Source of the DNA: Balneolaceae bacterium
GTDB lineage: Bacteria; Bacteroidota; Rhodothermia; Balneolales; Balneolaceae
Direction: 5' to 3'
Assembly: GCA_007123985.1 (NCBI GenBank)
Contig: SLGA01000213.1
Span: 1-6,110 of the forward strand
Length of the DNA stretch: 6,110 bases
The notes beneath the pieces were generated by a model. That model made no database searches. It had not been told where the DNA came from and worked only from the letters and a program-made list of their open reading frames with translations. The position numbers were made by a program, and so were the translations under genes. Positions 1 to 5,100 of this stretch are shown one piece after another (position 1 is the first letter of the stretch; the number at the start of each line of letters is the position of its first letter).

Positions 1-41
1 AACAAACTCGGATTAATCTCTTCTCTTTCAAAATTCCAAGC

Positions 42-65
42 AAAAAAAGATAGGCCGAGCCTCTC
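42..65 (-). terminator. Candidate Rho-independent terminator
   Basis: Read on the minus strand, a short GC-rich stem (AGGC, loop TCG, GCCT, with an outer GA/TC pair across one mismatch) lies at 65-49 and runs straight into seven T residues at 48-42. The stem is short for a terminator, but the U tract is good. It begins two bases after the stop codon of the orphan reading frame ending at 67, and it is the first terminator-like element after the BspA-like gene ending at 218, so it could end transcription of either. Confidence 0.4.
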
Positions 66-66
66 A

Positions 67-207
67 CTATTCCTCTTTCTGTGGAATCTCCAGAATTTCA
101 GCAATAATTGGCAGATGAAACCAATATAGCTTAGCTGCAATATTGGGTATAGATTCATTGTTTTCATGTATAAAGATAATGGCTTCATGTTTATAGTATT
201 TTAAATA
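67..207 (-). pseudogene. Possible 3' remnant of a lost gene
   Basis: A minus-strand frame of 46 codons is open from an in-frame TAG at 208-210 to a TAG at 67-69, which is followed at once by TGA. The translation reads like protein (…HEAIIFIHENNESIPNIAAK…, ending EILEIPQKEE), with a mix of acidic, basic and hydrophobic residues unlike the Ser/Leu-rich products of antisense frames. It contains no ATG, GTG or TTG start. A terminator-like hairpin starts two bases beyond the stop, as expected at a true gene end. My reading is the C-terminal tail of a gene whose front part has been lost. The alternative is a chance open frame in AT-rich spacer. I recognise no family. Confidence 0.25.
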
Positions 208-210
208 CTA
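194..210. repeat. 17-base perfect inverted repeat
   Basis: TAGTATTT and AAATACTA flank a single T, eight bases past the stop codon of the BspA-like gene. It is all A/T except two pairs and has no following U tract, so it is a weak candidate for a transcript-end hairpin or a protein-binding palindrome. It also contains the TAG that bounds the orphan frame at 67-207. Confidence 0.35.
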
Positions 211-217
211 CATTACA

Positions 218-1579
218 TTAATCAGGACACGTACTCCAAATCGGGCGTGAAAGAGTCCATGTGTCAACTGCGTGATCAAATCCGATGGGTTTTGTGGTTA
301 TGTTAGTAACACACCATTTAGACAAGTCTTGGTTAAATAAATAAGCCCTGTTAAACATACTATACATATCCGTTACATTTCCTGTGTTCCAGCCACCAAT
401 ATCCTGGTTAAATGAAATCGCAAGTTGGAACATACCACTCATATCTATTACACTGCCGGTATCCCAGGCTCCAATATCATGATCAAATAAAGGCGCGAAG
501 TAAAACATGTTTTGCATGTTGATCACCTTGCCGGTGTTCCAACTGCCAATTGCCTGATTGAATTGACTTGCATCCCGGAACATTTCACTCATATTAGTCA
601 CATTGCCGGTATCCCAGTGTCCGATGTCCTGATTGAAGAAATTCGCGTTGTGAAACATACTTTGCATGTTGGTCACATTGCCCGTATCCCAGCCTCCAAT
701 ATCCTGATTGAATAAATTCGCATTGTAAAACATAAACGTCATGTTGGTCACATTACCTGTGTCCCAGCCGCTGATGTCCTGATTGAATATAGGTTCATTA
801 GTGAACATGCCGGACATATCGGTAACCGGTGTTGTGCAAAGGCGTATCAGATCGGCTTCTTCGTTCCTTCGCTCGATAAGCATATTACGGTCAACCGCTT
901 CATATTCTATACCTTCCACAATACCTGTCATCCCGAGCCGGGCATTTGGGCAGTGAATGGTAATGCCGTTGTCGGAAAGGAAAAATTCGGCCTCGAGGAT
1001 GTCTGTTTCAACTCGAAACTTTATCGGCAGTGTTTGATTAGCCACAATGGCAACCTCTCCGGCTGAGCGATATTGGATCGCTTCCCAACCATTTCGAACC
1101 ACGTGCACATCGGCATGGCCAAGTTTTGTTCCATCCACAGTTACCCGGATGCGGTAAGTTTGCCCGGCTTTTGCGCCGGAACGCATTGCACTCCAATTTA
1201 ATATGTAATGCCCATCGCCGTTATTAATCCGAATCCTCTCAGAACCATTACCATTCGAGTCAAAGCTTGCATGGAGCTCATTGCAGGCCGGGGTTTCGCA
1301 GATTTCCACAACCGGACTGAGGTCAGGATCGAATGTGCCACTGAATTCAGCGTCATTCACCATAGGTGGTAAAAAGTAAAAACCATCTACTTTGTAGATG
1401 GAAGCATCATGCTCTCCGTTCAATGCATCTTTACCCTGAATAGTTTTAAGTGAATTTATTGAATCGGCCTCTTCTGTCGAAGTTACGTTGTCGCAGCCCA
1501 TAGCCATCAGCAAAAGGATAGTTACTCCGGTCAGGTAAACTCTGGCCGTTCCATTTTTCAATATGGTGTGATCTCTCAT
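218..1579 (-). CDS. BspA-like (DUF285) repeat surface lipoprotein
   Basis: A 453-residue exported lipoprotein. Residues 1-29 form a type II signal peptide: basic residues (R2, K8, R13), a hydrophobic core (VTILLLMAMG) and lipidated Cys29. Residues about 64-193 form an Ig-like or beta-sandwich region (GFYFLPPMV…FSGTFDPDLSPVVEIC…YRIRVTVDG…LPIKFRVE) of a kind I have seen ahead of other secreted domains; its function is unknown to me. Residues about 198-251 match the usual leader of DUF285 proteins (DNGITIHCPNA…GIEYEAVDR). Residues 252-426 are seven 25-residue repeats of the form VTxMxxMFxxAxxFNQDIGxWDTGN, a degraded eighth follows, and the chain ends with WSTCPD. In Bacteroidota and mycoplasmas this repeat marks cell-surface proteins, often implicated in adhesion; no enzymatic role is expected. 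The start at 1579 is the only one giving a complete signal peptide. No clear Shine-Dalgarno site is visible. The family call is secure; the ligand is unknown. Confidence 0.9.
   Translation of the reverse strand: MRDHTILKNGTARVYLTGVTILLLMAMGCDNVTSTEEADSINSLKTIQGKDALNGEHDASIYKVDGFYFLPPMVNDAEFSGTFDPDLSPVVEICETPACNELHASFDSNGNGSERIRINNGDGHYILNWSAMRSGAKAGQTYRIRVTVDGTKLGHADVHVVRNGWEAIQYRSAGEVAIVANQTLPIKFRVETDILEAEFFLSDNGITIHCPNARLGMTGIVEGIEYEAVDRNMLIERRNEEADLIRLCTTPVTDMSGMFTNEPIFNQDISGWDTGNVTNMTFMFYNANLFNQDIGGWDTGNVTNMQSMFHNANFFNQDIGHWDTGNVTNMSEMFRDASQFNQAIGSWNTGKVINMQNMFYFAPLFDHDIGAWDTGSVIDMSGMFQLAISFNQDIGGWNTGNVTDMYSMFNRAYLFNQDLSKWCVTNITTKPIGFDHAVDTWTLSRPIWSTCPD
302..826 (-). repeat. Seven tandem 75-bp coding repeats (DUF285)
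   Basis: Exactly seven 75-base units encode residues 252-426 of the lipoprotein with no insertion or deletion. Units 1-3 are closest (FNQDIGGWDTGN type), while units 4 and 5 have diverged (FNQAIGSWNTGK, FDHDIGAWDTGS). Unit 7 ends in KWCVTN, marking the edge of the array. Constant unit length with drifting sequence fits duplication followed by selection on a solenoid fold. Confidence 0.9.
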
Positions 1580-1606
1580 TATTCTGTGTATTGATTTTAT
1601 ATTGAT

Positions 1607-1635
1607 CGGGGCACAATCGTATTCTGTTAGCCCCG
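1607..1635 (-). promoter_or_regulatory. GC-rich hairpin in the leader of the BspA-like gene
   Basis: CGGGGC at 1607-1612 pairs perfectly with GCCCCG at 1630-1635 across a 17-base loop, in an otherwise AT-rich spacer, about 28 bases before the lipoprotein start codon. No U tract follows on either strand, so it is not a standard terminator. It may be a leader structure affecting translation or mRNA stability, or a weak end signal for the fragment ending at 1667. Function is not established. Confidence 0.3.
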
Positions 1636-1666
1636 GGTTTATATTAACCGGAATAGGTACCTCTCT

Positions 1667-1998
1667 TTACTCATACTTAGAAAGACTAAAAGACTTTCTC
1701 AATTGTAGAATAATTGATTCATCACTAAGTATTTTACTGAATTCTAAATACCCTTTACATAATTCACAGTTTAGGCGGCCTAACCCCATTTCAGGGTACT
1801 GAAAATCTTGTACGTTCTAGCTTACATTGGTTTTTGTGAAATTATCGAAACGGTTCAATTTTTTTTCGGAAGTGTTGTGATGCTGAAATCGGCAACTTTA
1901 TATACTATTACAATGGTTTCGTGTTCAGTTCTTTCAGTCTCACCCAATTTATGTTCACCTCCGTTGCAGCATTTTACATTTATTCGTAAAATAGTTGA
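1667..1998 (-). pseudogene. Possible decayed gene (frameshift plus nonsense) or small ORF
   Basis: The 449-base gap between the BspA-like gene and mscL contains protein-like sequence on the minus strand in two frames. The first runs 1998-1855 (…GGEHKLGETERTEHETIV…, ending TTLPKKN) and stops just after a run of eight A residues (T8 at 1859-1866 on the plus strand). One extra A would carry the reading into the second frame (LNRFDNFTKTNVS), through a TAG at 1817-1819, and on to 1667 (NVQDFQYPEMGLGRLNCELC… ending SLSKYE). The last 40 codons from the ATG at 1789 form an intact small ORF with a C-x2-C pair. Composition is rich in E, K, D and aromatics, while the opposite strand gives Ser/Leu-rich products. 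I favour a degraded gene; the small ORF alone, or chance, are alternatives. No family recognised. Confidence 0.28.
1964..1992 (+). promoter_or_regulatory. Possible mscL promoter
   Basis: TTGCAG (1964-1969) and TAAAAT (1987-1992) are separated by 17 bases and lie 37 bases before the mscL start. The -10 matches the sigma-70 consensus at five of six positions, the -35 at only three. I found no Bacteroidota-type TAnnTTTG element here, and AT-rich sequence gives such matches by chance. Confidence 0.28.
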
Positions 1999-2028
1999 TT
2001 ACCAACAACTAACTAAACCCTGCAAATT

Positions 2029-2430
2029 ATGAGCTTAAAAAATGATTTTAAAGCATTTATCATGCGCGGAAACGTGCTGGATCTTGCTGTTGCCGTTGTA
2101 ATTGGGGCAGCTTTCGGGCGAATTGTAACCTCGTTCGTAAACGATGTGTTAATGCCCCCAATCGGTCTTATGCTTGGTGGTGTGGATTTTTCTGACCTGG
2201 TGATCACCATACAGGAGGCTGCTGGGGAGACCGCTGCGGTAACCATAAATTACGGTGTTTTTATACAGACACTGATCGATTTTCTGATTATTGCTTTTGC
2301 AATCTTTATGGTGATCAAAGCATTTGAGCGAGCGAAGAAGAAAGAAGAGGCAAAACCTGCGGCACCAGCCGAGCCACCTGCCCAGGAAAAACTTCTTACA
2401 GAGATCAGAGATTTGCTGAAGGCCAAATAA
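2029..2430 (+). CDS. mscL: Large-conductance mechanosensitive channel MscL
   Basis: A 133-residue inner-membrane channel, close to the 136 residues of the E. coli protein. MscL forms a homo-oligomeric pore that opens under high membrane tension and releases solutes after osmotic downshock. The amphipathic N-terminal helix is followed by the signature FIMRGNVLDLAVAVVIGAAF (residues 10-29). TM1 spans about 15-44 and ends at the conserved MPPIG; the periplasmic loop is about 45-72 (GGVDFSDLVI…); TM2 is about 73-98 (NYGVFIQTLIDFLIIAFAIF). A basic/acidic RAKKKEE segment, a Pro/Ala linker and a C-terminal helix (LLTEIRDLLKAK) match the E. coli cytoplasmic bundle. Residue 22, at the pore constriction, is Ala where E. 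coli has Gly. The ATG at 2029 aligns with the known start, with no obvious ribosome binding site. It is a single-gene unit with its own terminator, convergent with the next gene. Confidence 0.97.
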   Translation: MSLKNDFKAFIMRGNVLDLAVAVVIGAAFGRIVTSFVNDVLMPPIGLMLGGVDFSDLVITIQEAAGETAAVTINYGVFIQTLIDFLIIAFAIFMVIKAFERAKKKEEAKPAAPAEPPAQEKLLTEIRDLLKAK

Positions 2431-2436
2431 TGGAAT

Positions 2437-2479
2437 AAAAAAAAGCTCCCGCTACTATTCAGTAAACGGGAGCTCTTTT
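2437..2479. terminator. Bidirectional terminator between convergent genes
   Basis: AGCTCCCG (2444-2451) pairs perfectly with CGGGAGCT (2467-2474), with an inner TACT/AGTA helix (2453-2456 with 2461-2464). Four T residues (2476-2479) follow on the plus strand, and eight A residues (2437-2444, partly in the stem) give a longer U tract on the minus strand. It begins seven bases after the mscL stop and lies 23 bases beyond the stop of the convergent lipoprotein gene, so it probably serves both. The minus direction looks stronger. Confidence 0.88.
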
Positions 2480-2502
2480 CTGGCTTGATATGTCAGAATG
2501 TA

Positions 2503-3957
2503 TTAGCGGCTGTCTTTGCCGGTATTTACAAACTGAATACATTGTCCCTGATTGCGGAATCCAAAGTCCTGCCAGCCGCCATTCCGGCACTCTTCTATCG
2601 TGTTTGGATTTTCGTTTTGCTCTTCTGATTCTTCCTCATCAGACTCATCGTTATCGTTTTCGCCACTATCACCGTTTTCGTCTCCATTCTCTCCGTTTTC
2701 ATTCTCATCTTCACCATTGTCTGAGCCGTTCTCACCACCTTCTTCTGAATCATCGTCGGATTCGGAATCGTTACGGCTGTCTTTTCCAGTGTTTACGAAG
2801 CGAACACACTGCCCCTGGTTTCTGAATCCGTAAGCTTCCCAGCCACCATTTTTGCAGTCTTCTTTTATAGTTGGGTTGTCAGGATCTGAAATGGTTTCAT
2901 CCTCATCGTCTCCGTTATCGCCATTCTCTTCCTCATTGCCATTGTCTCCATTCTCATCACCGTTCTCTTCTTGATCATCCCCATTCTCACCGTTGTCGTC
3001 ACTATTATCTCCATTCTCATCCCCGTTGTCGCCATTCTCACCGTTTTCGTCTCCATCGTCTCCATTATCATCTCCGGTGTCGTCGCCATTCTCGTCATCG
3101 CCGTTTTCACCATTTTCATCGCCATCATCGCCATCATCGCCGTTTTCACCGTCGTCTCCGTTTTCGTCGGTCTGCTCGGCTTCAAAATTGTACGTAAACG
3201 ACTCACCGGCTAATTCAAACTCAAATCCATCCACATAACCAAGGAATTCGCCCCAGTTGCTTCCTGCTTTGAAGATGATGAAGCCAATGTTGTCAAGTGA
3301 TTCTTCTGCCCGTATTACGGCATCCGGAAATTCATCAAGAATCTCATCCCATGTACATAACTCTTCCTGTGTACAGAGTTCTTCTGCTGCACCACCGGTT
3401 GCCCACCATCCGCGCTGTTCGAGTGGATTCCAGGTTTGCCACTGATTTTGTTCAACCGTGTTATCGTGATAGGGTTCAAAAACGAGACGTCCCTGCCAGT
3501 CATTATTTCCGTCGTAATTTACATGAAACTGCAGTGCTACCGCCTGTACAGATGCAGCAGATTCCTGATAGGTGTTATAGCTGATGCTGCTAAAGGCCGA
3601 AAGCGGAGTGCTTCCCTCAAAAATAGCACCAAAAAGGGCAAGACCGTCATCATTGTGGGTCAGTGAAAATGAAGCACTGCCTGAACCAATCAGAGGGATA
3701 TCGGGTCCATCAGTGAACGTGCCGGCTCCGTTTTCACCGGATTCAAGAACAAAAGTCCAGTCATCACCAAGATTTTCAGCATCAATAACAATGATATTTC
3801 CGGATTCACCACCATTGTCGGAACCGTTATCAACTGAGCTGTAAAAATTTGAACTGTTATTGTTGCTACCTGAATGAGGTGAGGTAGCATTATCACAGCC
3901 AAATAGTATAAAAGCTGCTGCGATTGAAAGAGCAATAGATTTGTATATAAACTTCAT
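2503..3957 (-). CDS. Lipoprotein with beta-sandwich domain and two NGGW-motif C-termini
   Basis: A 484-residue lipoprotein; no named family recognised for the whole chain. Residues 1-20 form a type II signal peptide (ALSIAAAFILFG) with lipidated Cys21. Residues about 53-258 look like one folded secreted beta-rich domain: IIVIDAENLGDDW, GPDIPLIGSGSASFSL, WQGRLVFEPY, WQTWNPL, LDEFPDAVIR and GYVDGFEFEL. I have seen this pattern in secreted proteins but know no ligand or activity; it carries a possible disulfide pair (C195, C201). Residues 261-360 are an Asp/Glu/Asn/Gly linker with 50 acidic and no basic residues. Residues 361-395 and 450-484 are two copies of a 35-residue motif with C-x15-C (CxNGGWxxxGFRNQGQC…FVNTGKDSR), separated by a second acidic linker (396-449). 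The chain ends exactly at the second motif. The architecture suggests a lipid-anchored envelope protein holding small disulfide modules on extended spacers. The terminator lies 23 bases beyond the stop. The start is fixed by the signal peptide. Confidence 0.88.
   Translation of the reverse strand: MKFIYKSIALSIAAAFILFGCDNATSPHSGSNNNSSNFYSSVDNGSDNGGESGNIIVIDAENLGDDWTFVLESGENGAGTFTDGPDIPLIGSGSASFSLTHNDDGLALFGAIFEGSTPLSAFSSISYNTYQESAASVQAVALQFHVNYDGNNDWQGRLVFEPYHDNTVEQNQWQTWNPLEQRGWWATGGAAEELCTQEELCTWDEILDEFPDAVIRAEESLDNIGFIIFKAGSNWGEFLGYVDGFEFELAGESFTYNFEAEQTDENGDDGENGDDGDDGDENGENGDDENGDDTGDDNGDDGDENGENGDNGDENGDNSDDNGENGDDQEENGDENGDNGNEEENGDNGDDEDETISDPDNPTIKEDCKNGGWEAYGFRNQGQCVRFVNTGKDSRNDSESDDDSEEGGENGSDNGEDENENGENGDENGDSGENDNDESDEEESEEQNENPNTIEECRNGGWQDFGFRNQGQCIQFVNTGKDSR
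2506..2610 (-). repeat. NGGW/C-x15-C motif, copy 2 (C-terminal)
   Basis: Encodes residues 450-484: C457, NGGW, GFRNQGQ, C473, then FVNTGKDSR and the stop. It shares 25 of 35 residues with copy 1 without gaps; most differences are conservative (K/R, D/E, Y/F, V/I). I have seen similar C-x-NGGW…NQGQC tails in secreted proteins of other bacteria, but know of no assigned function. Confidence 0.85.
2611..2772 (-). repeat. Low-complexity acidic linker 2
   Basis: Encodes residues 396-449 between the two motif copies: 28 of 54 residues are Asp or Glu and none is basic. Short DNA units of the GAxGAxAAT/GGN type recur, so slippage can change its length and assemblies may misplace bases here. Confidence 0.85.
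2773..2877 (-). repeat. NGGW/C-x15-C motif, copy 1
   Basis: Encodes residues 361-395: C368, NGGW, GFRNQGQ, C384, then FVNTGKDSR. It matches copy 2 over the full 35 residues, including the GKDSR end, so motif and boundary were probably duplicated together. The two Cys residues, in an exported protein, most likely form a disulfide (inference). Confidence 0.85.
2878..3177 (-). repeat. Low-complexity acidic linker 1
   Basis: Encodes residues 261-360, built from irregular ENGD, DDGD and DENG units: 50 acidic residues and no Lys, Arg or His in 100. The same bases read on other frames give long but meaningless His/Arg-, Ser/Pro- or Met/Thr-rich open frames. The role is probably an extended, hydrated spacer; binding of divalent cations is possible but unproven, since no regular calcium-binding motif (GGXGXDXUX or EF-hand) is present. 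Confidence 0.85.
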
Positions 3958-4041
3958 GTGTGTGCAGATTGATTTGTTTTAGTCCTGATTTATACCAACC
4001 TGATGCACGGGAAACAGAAATGTTGCAAAATTTTAATAATT

Positions 4042-4078
4042 AAAAAAGGCGATGCAGCTTTTCAGCCACATCGCCTTT
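4042..4078 (-). terminator. Rho-independent terminator of the LolA-like gene
   Basis: AAAGGCGATG (4045-4054) pairs perfectly with CATCGCCTTT (4069-4078) across a 14-base loop. On the minus strand the stem ends in a run of six T residues (4047-4042). It begins 22 bases past the stop codon at 4100, in the right orientation. It also separates this gene from the next lipoprotein gene, so the two are probably not one transcript. Confidence 0.88.
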
Positions 4079-4099
4079 GAAACTCTGTGCGAAGATGTT

Positions 4100-4936
4100 T
4101 TAATCGGGTAAAGTAATGTTGGTTTCAACCGTGTGAGTGATCAGGCGCATGGTCATTCCGCCCTCTTCAAGCATTTTTTCAAGCCTCTCGATGGTTCCGC
4201 GCAGCGTTCGTTCCAGAATTCGGCGCTGCATGCCTGATGCGTTATCAATTTGCTGGCGTGCTTCCTGTAATCCCTGGCGAGCCTGTGCAAGATCTTCTGC
4301 AGAGAACTGTTCAGATATTCCATCAATCACCATCTCGGACAGGAAAGAATAGTTCATGCCATTCACATCGCGGTAATCCTTGAAGTTGATGTCGTAGGAT
4401 CCTGTATATTCATCGCTGAACTGCATTTCAAAACTGATGCGGCGTATTACATAGTTATTTGAATCTATATAGAGCCTTCCCCTCATTGCTTCACCTTCCT
4501 GTGTTACGGGAGTTTCTTCGAGCCCTGAAGTTGCACCCTGATAGAGAGCTGAAATGTCTTCGATCAGAAGTACATGAGTGTTATAGCCGTCAATAGTTTC
4601 GGTTCCTTCGTAAGTGGCATTTTCTGCAAGGGTATCAAAATTAGTGTTAAAATCGTGTGCACTTGTGCTGGGTGTATCGCTGCTGGATGAAACCGGCTGC
4701 ATGGATGGAATTCCATTGTCGAGCGTAACTTTTCGGTAGTAGGTTGTATCGGGCTCGTCTGTTTCAATCAGGCCTTCCATGGTAGTAACCACCATCATGG
4801 TTTCAATATTTGAAATTGAATTGCTGTGTTCAGTGATCATCCGCTGCAAAATATCAGCTGCGCTTTGAGCATACACTGCAAACGAGAGGGAAGAAAGCAG
4901 TGCAGTGAGCATAACAGAAAGGGTTAACTTTTTCAT
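4100..4936 (-). CDS. LolA-like periplasmic protein with helical insert
   Basis: A 278-residue exported protein. Residues 1-23 form a signal peptide (MKKLTLSVML…AVYA) with probable cleavage before Q24; there is no lipobox Cys, so it should be soluble in the periplasm. The mature start (ADILQRMITEHSNSISNIET) and the later strands (GYNTHVLLIED, GRLYIDSNNYVIRRISFEM, FKDYRDVNGMNYSFLSEMVIDG) follow the pattern of outer-membrane-lipoprotein-sorting-like proteins (LolA/LppX-type half-barrel), which bind acyl chains or lipids. Known LolA carries lipoproteins to the outer membrane, but these longer relatives may have other lipid cargo. Residues about 212-259 (SAEDLAQARQGLQEARQQI…GTIERLEKMLEEGG) are strongly helical and interrupt the strand that should run into the canonical end (THTVETNITLPD). 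Own terminator downstream, possible promoter upstream. Fold fairly sure, cargo unknown. Confidence 0.75.
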   Translation of the reverse strand: MKKLTLSVMLTALLSSLSFAVYAQSAADILQRMITEHSNSISNIETMMVVTTMEGLIETDEPDTTYYRKVTLDNGIPSMQPVSSSSDTPSTSAHDFNTNFDTLAENATYEGTETIDGYNTHVLLIEDISALYQGATSGLEETPVTQEGEAMRGRLYIDSNNYVIRRISFEMQFSDEYTGSYDINFKDYRDVNGMNYSFLSEMVIDGISEQFSAEDLAQARQGLQEARQQIDNASGMQRRILERTLRGTIERLEKMLEEGGMTMRLITHTVETNITLPD

Positions 4937-4970
4937 AGAAGTAGAAATATTTGTTTAAGATTTCGATGAA

Positions 4971-5002
4971 ATGGTATCTATTTGTCTATTGAATATCAAT
5001 AG
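4971..5002 (-). promoter_or_regulatory. Candidate promoter and overlapping palindrome
   Basis: On the minus strand TTGATA (4999-4994, five of six matches to the -35 consensus) and TACCAT (4976-4971, four of six) are separated by exactly 17 bases, 34 bases before the start codon of the LolA-like gene. The -35 lies inside a perfect inverted repeat, CTATTGA-ATA-TCAATAG on the plus strand (4986-5002). A repressor or activator bound there would sit on the -35. This is inference from position only. Confidence 0.38.
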
Positions 5003-5072
5003 CGCAAAAGCAAGAGGTTTGTTTGAAAAGTCTTGTATCACGCCTGCTCTTGATAAACGAAATAAATAGAGG

Positions 5073-5100
5073 AAACAGCTCAATTTAGTTTGAGCTGTTT
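5073..5100. terminator. Strong hairpin, probable terminator in the fabF-lolA-like gap
   Basis: AAACAGCTCAA (5073-5083) pairs perfectly over 11 bases with TTGAGCTGTTT (5090-5100), loop TTTAGT. It lies 112 bases beyond the fabF stop. On the minus strand the stem ends in TTTCC and a broken U-rich tract; on the plus strand it ends in five T residues (5098-5102), the better terminator shape, although no plus-strand gene precedes it. It most simply separates fabF from the LolA-like gene. The rest of the 276-base gap (4937-5212) holds the candidate promoter and a weak 6-bp hairpin right after the fabF stop; I see no gene there. Confidence 0.6.

Noticed and set aside
1..189. Open frames touching the left edge: plus strand 1-129, and minus strand from an ATG at 189 to the edge
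   Set aside because: Both give compositions without recognisable features. The minus-strand one overlaps the more protein-like orphan frame and runs through the terminator-like hairpin, so neither is supported.
302..826. Regular 75-bp repeats considered as a CRISPR array
   Set aside because: There are no unique spacers; the units are contiguous, diverge at codon level and encode DUF285 repeats.
1602..1802. 66-codon plus-strand open frame with TTG start
   Set aside because: Non-ATG start, Ser/Leu-rich product and no recognisable motif; it lies opposite the more protein-like minus-strand stretch.
1808..2032. 74-codon plus-strand open frame overlapping the mscL start
   Set aside because: TTG start, no ribosome binding site, Cys/Ser/Phe-rich product typical of an antisense frame; overlaps mscL by four bases with no other support.
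2865..3238. Several long open frames through the acidic linker (Met/Thr-, His/Arg- and Ser/Pro-rich, both strands)
   Set aside because: Low-complexity DNA lacks stops in most frames. Only the frame with a signal peptide and conserved flanking domains is credible.
3958..4040. Search for a promoter before the NGGW-motif lipoprotein
   Set aside because: A TATAAA lies on the minus strand near 3990, but there is no matching -35 at acceptable spacing and no TAnnTTTG element, so none is called.
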